From positions 1,032,310-1,096,309 of the forward strand of contig NZ_BNBL01000001.1 in the NCBI RefSeq assembly GCF_014655595.1: a DNA stretch of 64,000 bases, read 5' to 3'. Within the stretch, counting starts at the first letter, position 1. Every line of letters starts with the position of its first letter. The position numbers and the translations under genes are program-made. This DNA is from Streptomyces griseocarneus (lineage in GTDB: Bacteria; Actinomycetota; Actinomycetes; Streptomycetales; Streptomycetaceae). The notes under the pieces were generated by a model. That model was not told the origin of the DNA and did not search any database. It saw nothing but the letters and a program-made list of their open reading frames with translations. This document shows, in pieces, positions 59,695-64,000 of this stretch.

Positions 59695-60435
59695 GTGAGA
59701 CATCTCGGCATTCTCGCGCACAGCGCGGAAGGCGCCGCGCTGTGTTTCCGGACCTTCTGCCGGGAGGGCTTCCGGGAACTCGGCCCGCACGACCATCCCG
59801 ACGTCACCATGGACCTCATTTCCATGGCGCGCAGCATGCCCGCCTGGGACGCGGGCGAGCACGCGAAGGTACGCGACATCCTCGCCAAGAGCGCGCACCG
59901 GCTCGCCCGCGCCGGCGCGGAATTCTTCGTCTGCCCGGACAACACCGCGCACATGGCCCTCGAACTGCCGGGCACCGAACTGCCCCTGCCCGGCCTGCAC
60001 ATCGCCGAAGTGGTCGCCGACCGTGCCGCACAGGAAGGCCGCACCCGCGTCGGCGTGCTCGGCACGCGCTATCTCATGGACGGCCCGGTCTACCCCCGCG
60101 CATTCGCCGCCCGGGGAATCGCGGCGGAAGTCCCGGACACCGACGACCGGCGGACCGTCGACCGCATCATCTTCGGGGAATTGGTGAACGGCGAGTTCAC
60201 CGATGCCGCCCGCCGCGCCTACGCAGCCGTCATCGAACGGCTTTCCGCCCGCGGCTGCGACGCGGTCGCCCTCGTCTGCACCGAGATTCCGCTCCTGATC
60301 AAACCGGCCGACTCCCCGCTGCCCACGCTGGACTCGACGCGGCTGCTCGCCCGGGCCGCCCTCGAGGTGGCCGTGGGCCGCCGGCCCCTGCCGACGTGGC
60401 GCGGAGGCCCGGCCGGAAACCGACGGGCGCATTAG
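59695..60435 (+). CDS. Aspartate/glutamate racemase family protein
   Basis: 246 residues, GTG start with GGGAG just upstream. It has the two-cysteine signature of the cofactor-independent Asp/Glu/hydantoin racemase superfamily: FFVCPDNTAH in the N-terminal half and ALVCTEIPLL in the C-terminal half, plus the conserved strand VGVLGTRYLM between them. Each cysteine acts as acid/base on one face of the alpha carbon in known members. It begins MRHLGILAHSAEGAALCFRTFC, so an N-terminal Cys is also present. It probably racemises or isomerises a small amino or carboxylic acid in the cytoplasm; the substrate is not predictable. It follows the unknown gene by 28 bp. Confidence 0.9.
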   Translation: MRHLGILAHSAEGAALCFRTFCREGFRELGPHDHPDVTMDLISMARSMPAWDAGEHAKVRDILAKSAHRLARAGAEFFVCPDNTAHMALELPGTELPLPGLHIAEVVADRAAQEGRTRVGVLGTRYLMDGPVYPRAFAARGIAAEVPDTDDRRTVDRIIFGELVNGEFTDAARRAYAAVIERLSARGCDAVALVCTEIPLLIKPADSPLPTLDSTRLLARAALEVAVGRRPLPTWRGGPAGNRRAH

Positions 60436-60444
60436 GGCCACCCC

Positions 60445-60464
60445 GGTCATACCCCGGTATCACC
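60445..60464. promoter_or_regulatory. Imperfect 20-bp palindrome upstream of the alpha/beta hydrolase gene
   Basis: Arms GGTCATACC and GGTATCACC are inverted repeats with one mismatch in nine positions, separated by CC. The element sits in the 114-bp gap between the racemase-family gene and the hydrolase gene, 85 bp before the hydrolase ATG, a sensible position for an operator. The regulator is unknown. Confidence 0.35.
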
Positions 60465-60549
60465 CTCCGGTTGGCTCCTCGGGGTGACGCCCGGCGACCC
60501 ACCCCCTTCCTACGTTTCCCCTCGTCACCGCATACGAGGGAGTTCATCC

Positions 60550-61701
60550 ATGCGCCGCTTCAAGCGCACGCTGGTCGCCGCAGCCGTCACCACGACCGTC
60601 ATGGCCGGCACGGCGGGCTGGGCCGTCGGCGGCGAGCAGACCGTCGTGACCGGCCCGCCGGCCGGCGCCGCCGCCTGGCGCGCGGACCACTTCCTCCACC
60701 GCTCCCTCCCCGACCCCGCCGCCGCCCCCGAGGAAATCGCCCGCTTCTTCGCCGCCCTCCCCGACGCACGCCGGCACGAGCTGGCGGCCCGCCACCCGCT
60801 GGTCGTCGGCAACCTCGACGGGGCACCCATGGCGCTGCGCTACGAGGCCAACCGCCTGGCCCTCACCGCCGAGCGCGACCGGGAGCGCGCCCGCGCGGCC
60901 GACCGCTCCCTCGGCGCACCCGAGCGCCGGCAGGCCGGAGAGCTCGCCGACCGCTACGCCCGGCTGCTCGAGCCCGGACGCCGGATCCTCGTCTTCGACC
61001 CGCGGGGACGCGGCCAGATCGCCGAGGTGTACGGCGACTGGACGGCGGCCCGGCACACGGCGGTCGTCGTCCCCGGCTCCGACATCGACCTCGCCTCCTT
61101 CGACCGCACCCACGACCAGTACGGCACCCCCGCCGGAATGGCCCGCTCCCTGCGCGCGGAGCTGGCCCGGCAGGCCCCCGGCACCCCCACCGCCGTGATC
61201 GCCTGGGCCGGCTACACCACCCCGGTCGGCGTCGGCCTCGACGCCGCGACCGGCCGCCTCGCCGAGGCCGGCGCCCCGCGCCTGGAGCGCCTGCTGGCCG
61301 GCCTCTCCGCGCTGGGCACCGCCGCCACGCCGCCCGCCGTCTTCTGCCACAGCTACGGCTCGGTCGTCTGCGGACTGGCCGCCCCCGGCATCGACGGCAC
61401 CGAGGCCGCCGACCTCGTCGTCCTCGGCAGCCCCGGCATGCGCGCCGACTCCGCGGCCGGCCTGCACACCGGGGCCCGGGTCTGGGCCACCCGCCGCAAC
61501 GGCGCCGACTGGATACGCCGCGTCCCCAACGTCCGCGCCTTCGGCCTGGGCCACGGCGACGACCCGACGTCGGCGGCGTTCGGGGCGCGCCCGGTCCCCT
61601 CCGGCGGAGCGCACGGCCACAGCGCCTACTTCGCGCCGGGCACCCAGTCGCTGCGGCACTTCGCCGAGATCACCCTCGGGCGGTACGCGGCCGTCCGCTG
61701 A
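60550..61701 (+). CDS. Secreted alpha/beta hydrolase (DUF1023-like)
   Basis: 383 residues from ATG 60550, with GAGGGAG 7 bp upstream; the frame extends back but the signal peptide begins here (MRRFKRTLVAAAVTTTVMAG). The middle contains an amphipathic region (ALTAERDRERARAADRS), then strands RRILVFDPRGRGQIAEVYGD and HTAVVVPGSDID, and the nucleophile elbow FCHSYGSVVCG (Ser about residue 275), followed by DLVVLGSPGM and a C-terminal GHSAYF with the likely catalytic His. This pattern fits the DUF1023 alpha/beta hydrolase family common in actinobacteria, whose substrates are mostly unknown. A signal peptide suggests export. It is convergent with the prenyl synthase gene, 25 bp away. Confidence 0.87.
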   Translation: MRRFKRTLVAAAVTTTVMAGTAGWAVGGEQTVVTGPPAGAAAWRADHFLHRSLPDPAAAPEEIARFFAALPDARRHELAARHPLVVGNLDGAPMALRYEANRLALTAERDRERARAADRSLGAPERRQAGELADRYARLLEPGRRILVFDPRGRGQIAEVYGDWTAARHTAVVVPGSDIDLASFDRTHDQYGTPAGMARSLRAELARQAPGTPTAVIAWAGYTTPVGVGLDAATGRLAEAGAPRLERLLAGLSALGTAATPPAVFCHSYGSVVCGLAAPGIDGTEAADLVVLGSPGMRADSAAGLHTGARVWATRRNGADWIRRVPNVRAFGLGHGDDPTSAAFGARPVPSGGAHGHSAYFAPGTQSLRHFAEITLGRYAAVR

Positions 61702-61726
61702 CCCCGGCAGCCGTCATGACGGTACG

Positions 61727-62782
61727 TCAGAGCCGCCGCTCGAGCAGGAACTCCGAGAGGGCGACCAGCTCGTGGACCGCCTCCGGCGCGAACGGGCCGT
61801 CCGCCAGGCACCGGCGGGCGGCCGCCGCGTGACGGCGGGCCGCGGCCTCGGCGGCGTCCCGCCCGCCCGCCTCCTCGACGAGCCCGGCCGCGCGGCGCGC
61901 GGTCCCGGCGTCCAGCGGGACTCCCGGGCCGAGCAGCGCCTGAAGGGACCGGGCGGCGGGTGTCGGGGCGGCCAGGGCCGCGAGGACGGGCAGGGTCTTC
62001 TTCCCCCGGCGCAGGTCGCCGTGCACGGGCTTGCCGGTGACCTCCGGGTCGCCCCAGACGCCCAGCACGTCGTCCACCGCCTGGAAGGCGGCCCCCAGAT
62101 GCCGGCCGGCCTCCGTCAGCGCGTCCACCCGCCGCGGCGAGGCTCCGGCGAGCACCGGGCCCAGCGCCAGCGCGCAGGCGAGCAGGGACCCCGTCTTGCC
62201 GGCCACCATGGCCTCGTACTCCGCCACCCGCACCGCCTCCGGGCCCGCCCACGGCCGGGACTCGAAGAGGAGGTCGTCGGCCTGGCCGTGCAGCAGGTCG
62301 CGCAGCACGCCGGACAGGTGGCGCACCGCCGCCCCGGTGTGCCCGCCCTCCGCCCCGGCCAGCGTCTCGACCGCGAGCGCGAACAACGCGTCCCCCATCA
62401 GGACCGCCGGGCCGGTGCCGAACGCCTTCCACGCGCTCTCGCGGTGCCGCCGTCGCTCGTCGCCGTCCATGACGTCGTCGTGCACCAGCGAGAAGGTGTG
62501 CACCAGTTCCACGGCGACCGCTCCGGCGACGATCGCCTCCTCGGGGGCGCCCACGGCCTCGCCGCCGAGCACCGCCAGGGCCTGGCGCACGCCCTTGCCG
62601 CCGCCCGCGGCCGGCGTGCCGTCGGCGTCGCACCAGCCCAGCGCGAAGGAGGCCATGCGCCGAGGCCAGGGGTGCAGGCTGCCCACGGCCGCGCGCAGGG
62701 CGGGCTCGACCCGCTCCCGGCCGCGCACGAGAACCCGGGGCGGGGCGGCGGCCGGCACCGCGAGGCCGGTCCGGGGCGTCAT
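61727..62782 (-). CDS. Polyprenyl diphosphate synthase (trans-isoprenyl type)
   Basis: 351 residues from ATG 62782. Both aspartate-rich motifs of trans-isoprenyl diphosphate synthases are seen: LVHDDVMDGDERRR (DDxxD followed by the diphosphate-binding arginines, about residue 105) and FQAVDDVLGVWGDPEVTGKP (about 235), then DLRRGKKTLPVL. The enzyme should extend allylic diphosphates with isopentenyl diphosphate; Ala-Leu-Phe at the positions ahead of the first motif does not let me fix the chain length. The start overlaps the stop of the upstream TPR gene as ATGA, so the two are translationally coupled. No terpene cyclase, phytoene synthase or encapsulin gene is visible, though the window ends nearby. 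Confidence 0.93.
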   Translation of the reverse strand: MTPRTGLAVPAAAPPRVLVRGRERVEPALRAAVGSLHPWPRRMASFALGWCDADGTPAAGGGKGVRQALAVLGGEAVGAPEEAIVAGAVAVELVHTFSLVHDDVMDGDERRRHRESAWKAFGTGPAVLMGDALFALAVETLAGAEGGHTGAAVRHLSGVLRDLLHGQADDLLFESRPWAGPEAVRVAEYEAMVAGKTGSLLACALALGPVLAGASPRRVDALTEAGRHLGAAFQAVDDVLGVWGDPEVTGKPVHGDLRRGKKTLPVLAALAAPTPAARSLQALLGPGVPLDAGTARRAAGLVEEAGGRDAAEAAARRHAAAARRCLADGPFAPEAVHELVALSEFLLERRL

Positions 62783-63804
62783 GAGGAGACCCCGAGCTCC
62801 GCACGCGCCTTCTCGACCATCTCCCGTGCGTGCATCAGGCCCAGGCGGCCGAGCGTGTGGTCGAGCCCGTCGAGGTCGGCGGCGGTCTCCGCCACGTCCC
62901 GCCCGAGGCGGGCCCGCGCCTTGACCAGGCCCAGGGTGGCCAGCGCGGTGCCCCGAGGCTCGCCCATGGCCCGGAACTCCTCCAGGGCCCCGGCGTAGGT
63001 CTCCCGCGCCTCCTCGTAACGCCCCGCGCGGAAGAGGACGTTGCCGCGCATCTTGTGGTTGTAGGCGAGGGCGCTCACCAGCCGCATCTCGCGGCACGTG
63101 CGCTCGGCCCGTTCCAGCAGCTCCAGGGCGCGCCCGGTCTCGCCCCGCAGGGACAGCACGTCGGCTATGCCGCGCAGGGCCCATGCGTGCCCGCGCGCGT
63201 CGTCGGCCTTCTCCGCTATCGCCGCCGCCTCCTCGAACATCTCCAGGGCGGTGTCGTACGAGCCGGTGTTGCGGTGCATCTGGGCGATGCCCTCCAGCGC
63301 CCACACCGTGTGCCGGGCCTCGCCCCGCCGCCTGGCCTCGGCCAGCAGCTTCTCGTGCAGCTCGCCCACCGCCCGGTAGTCGCCCTGGATGCGTCCGGTC
63401 TCGGCCAATCCCGCCAGCGAGTAGCCCCGGGCGACGACGTCCCCGCCGCGCTCGGCGAGTTCGGCGGCGATGGCCAGCCACCGCCGGGCCAGGGCCAGGT
63501 CGCCGCGCTGCCGGGCCAGGGTGCCGCCGCTCCACACGGCCCAGGCCATCGCGCCCTGGTCGCCGGCCCGCCGTGCCGCGCGGTAGCTCGCCTTCCAGGC
63601 CCGCTCCGCCTCCTCGATCCGGCCCAGCCGCCGGCTCGCCTCGGCCACGGCGAGCCCCGCGTGCGCCGACTCCAGCGCCGATCCGGCCCGTTCGGCCTCC
63701 TGTCGTTGTTCGACGGCCTTGTCCAGCACCTCTTCCAGGGAGGAGTTCACCGAGAGCGCGCCGAGCGCACCGCGGTATTCGGGCGCGAACGCCTTGCCGT
63801 ACAT
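62779..63804 (-). CDS. Tetratricopeptide repeat protein
   Basis: 341 residues from ATG 63804 (MYGKAFAPEYRGALGALSV), preceded by GAGAGG; a longer frame exists but lacks a ribosome site. The body is a series of about seven helix-turn-helix repeats rich in Ala, Arg and Glu, each near 40 residues (for example LAEARRRGEARHTVWALEGIAQ, AIAEKADDARGHAWALRGIA, AYNHKMRGNVLFRAGRYEEA), typical of TPR solenoids that bind peptides or partner proteins. No DNA-binding or enzymatic domain is present. Its four-base overlap with the polyprenyl synthase start argues for a joint function, perhaps as a scaffold or regulator of that enzyme; this is inference. Confidence 0.88.
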   Translation of the reverse strand: MYGKAFAPEYRGALGALSVNSSLEEVLDKAVEQRQEAERAGSALESAHAGLAVAEASRRLGRIEEAERAWKASYRAARRAGDQGAMAWAVWSGGTLARQRGDLALARRWLAIAAELAERGGDVVARGYSLAGLAETGRIQGDYRAVGELHEKLLAEARRRGEARHTVWALEGIAQMHRNTGSYDTALEMFEEAAAIAEKADDARGHAWALRGIADVLSLRGETGRALELLERAERTCREMRLVSALAYNHKMRGNVLFRAGRYEEARETYAGALEEFRAMGEPRGTALATLGLVKARARLGRDVAETAADLDGLDHTLGRLGLMHAREMVEKARAELGVSS

Positions 63805-63814
63805 GTGTGCCTCT

Positions 63815-63884
63815 CTTCGTGACGGGCGGCGGGGGAGGGGCGACGGGCTCGCCGTTCCGCCCGTCCCCACCGATGATCACGAAG
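63815..63884 (-). promoter_or_regulatory. Possible structured 5' leader of the TPR-prenyl synthase operon
   Basis: CTTCGTGA (63815-63822) and TCACGAAG (63877-63884) are exact inverted repeats and enclose a second stem, GACGGGC (63842-63848) with GCCCGTC (63859-63865). On the minus-strand transcript the outer stem ends right beside the GAGAGG ribosome site of the TPR gene. If transcription starts upstream of 63884 the stem could affect access to that site. Confidence 0.3.
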
Positions 63885-63957
63885 CTATGGCCAACACCCC
63901 CCGCCGGAAATCCATCCGTGAGGCGGTCCGGTGTACCTCTGAGGGCTGGTGGCCGAA

Positions 63958-63987
63958 GGACATGTCATACGTGAGATGTACGTGTCC
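63958..63987. promoter_or_regulatory. Inverted and direct repeats upstream of the TPR operon
   Basis: GGACATGT (63958-63965) and ACGTGTCC (63980-63987) form an inverted pair with one mismatch. Between and into them TACGTG occurs twice (63968 and 63979), 11 bp apart, about one helical turn. It lies about 155 bp upstream of the TPR start at the window edge. It may be a regulator site for the TPR gene or for a gene beyond the window. Confidence 0.3.
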
Positions 63988-64000
63988 TGACAGCTGATAG

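Noticed and set aside
58476..60450. Long minus-strand frames opposite the secreted protein, unknown protein and racemase genes
   Set aside because: No motifs or ribosome sites; the plus-strand genes have signal peptide and catalytic motifs.
63887..63997. 36-residue frame on the + strand starting ATGGCCAACACC
   Set aside because: Weak ribosome site, truncated context at the window edge and no recognisable feature; it may be chance in a promoter region.

Overview
The window is high-GC actinobacterial DNA, almost certainly Streptomyces: third codon positions are nearly all G or C, GTG starts and AAGGAG-type ribosome sites are common, and at least one gene carries the rare leucine codon TTA. It holds the 3' part of a large modular type I polyketide synthase (PKS) cluster (about 1-54,780), followed by ordinary chromosomal genes on both strands.

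PKS region, all on the + strand: five collinear genes (the first cut by the left edge) and a discrete thioesterase. They encode the tail of one module and ten complete modules. The modules are labelled a to j here: a = KS-AT-DH-KR-ACP; b and c = the same; d = the same, but with a methylmalonyl-type AT; e, f and g = KS-AT-KR-ACP; h = KS-AT-DH-ER-KR-ACP; i = KS-AT-KR-ACP; j = KS-AT-KR-ACP-TE. Eight ATs carry the malonyl motif HAFH, d has YASH and j has YPSH. Read collinearly from the carboxyl end, this predicts a methyl at C2, hydroxyls at C3 and C5, a saturated C6-C7, hydroxyls at C9, C11 and C13, a methyl-bearing C14=C15 alkene, and conjugated alkenes at C16, C18 and C20. That is a methyl-substituted polyene-polyol macrolactone with at least four conjugated alkenes. 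Loading module, starter, ring size, regulators, tailoring enzymes and exporters are not in the window and presumably lie to the left. Docking peptides fall into two sequence classes and impose the order of the five proteins.

Boundary: a perfect 19-bp hairpin (54,784-54,826) lies between the thioesterase gene and a convergent gene for a Tat-exported PIG-L deacetylase with a propeller-like tail. It probably marks the right end of the cluster.

Flank (54,841-64,000): PIG-L-type hydrolase (-), GNAT acetyltransferase (-), a TTA-containing secreted protein (+), an unknown 206-residue protein and an Asp/Glu-racemase-family enzyme (+), a secreted DUF1023-like alpha/beta hydrolase (+), and a translationally coupled pair (-) of a TPR protein and a polyprenyl diphosphate synthase. 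None is obviously needed for the polyketide. Candidate hairpins and palindromes lie in several intergenic gaps. No RNA genes, CRISPR arrays, insertion sequences or phage genes were recognised.
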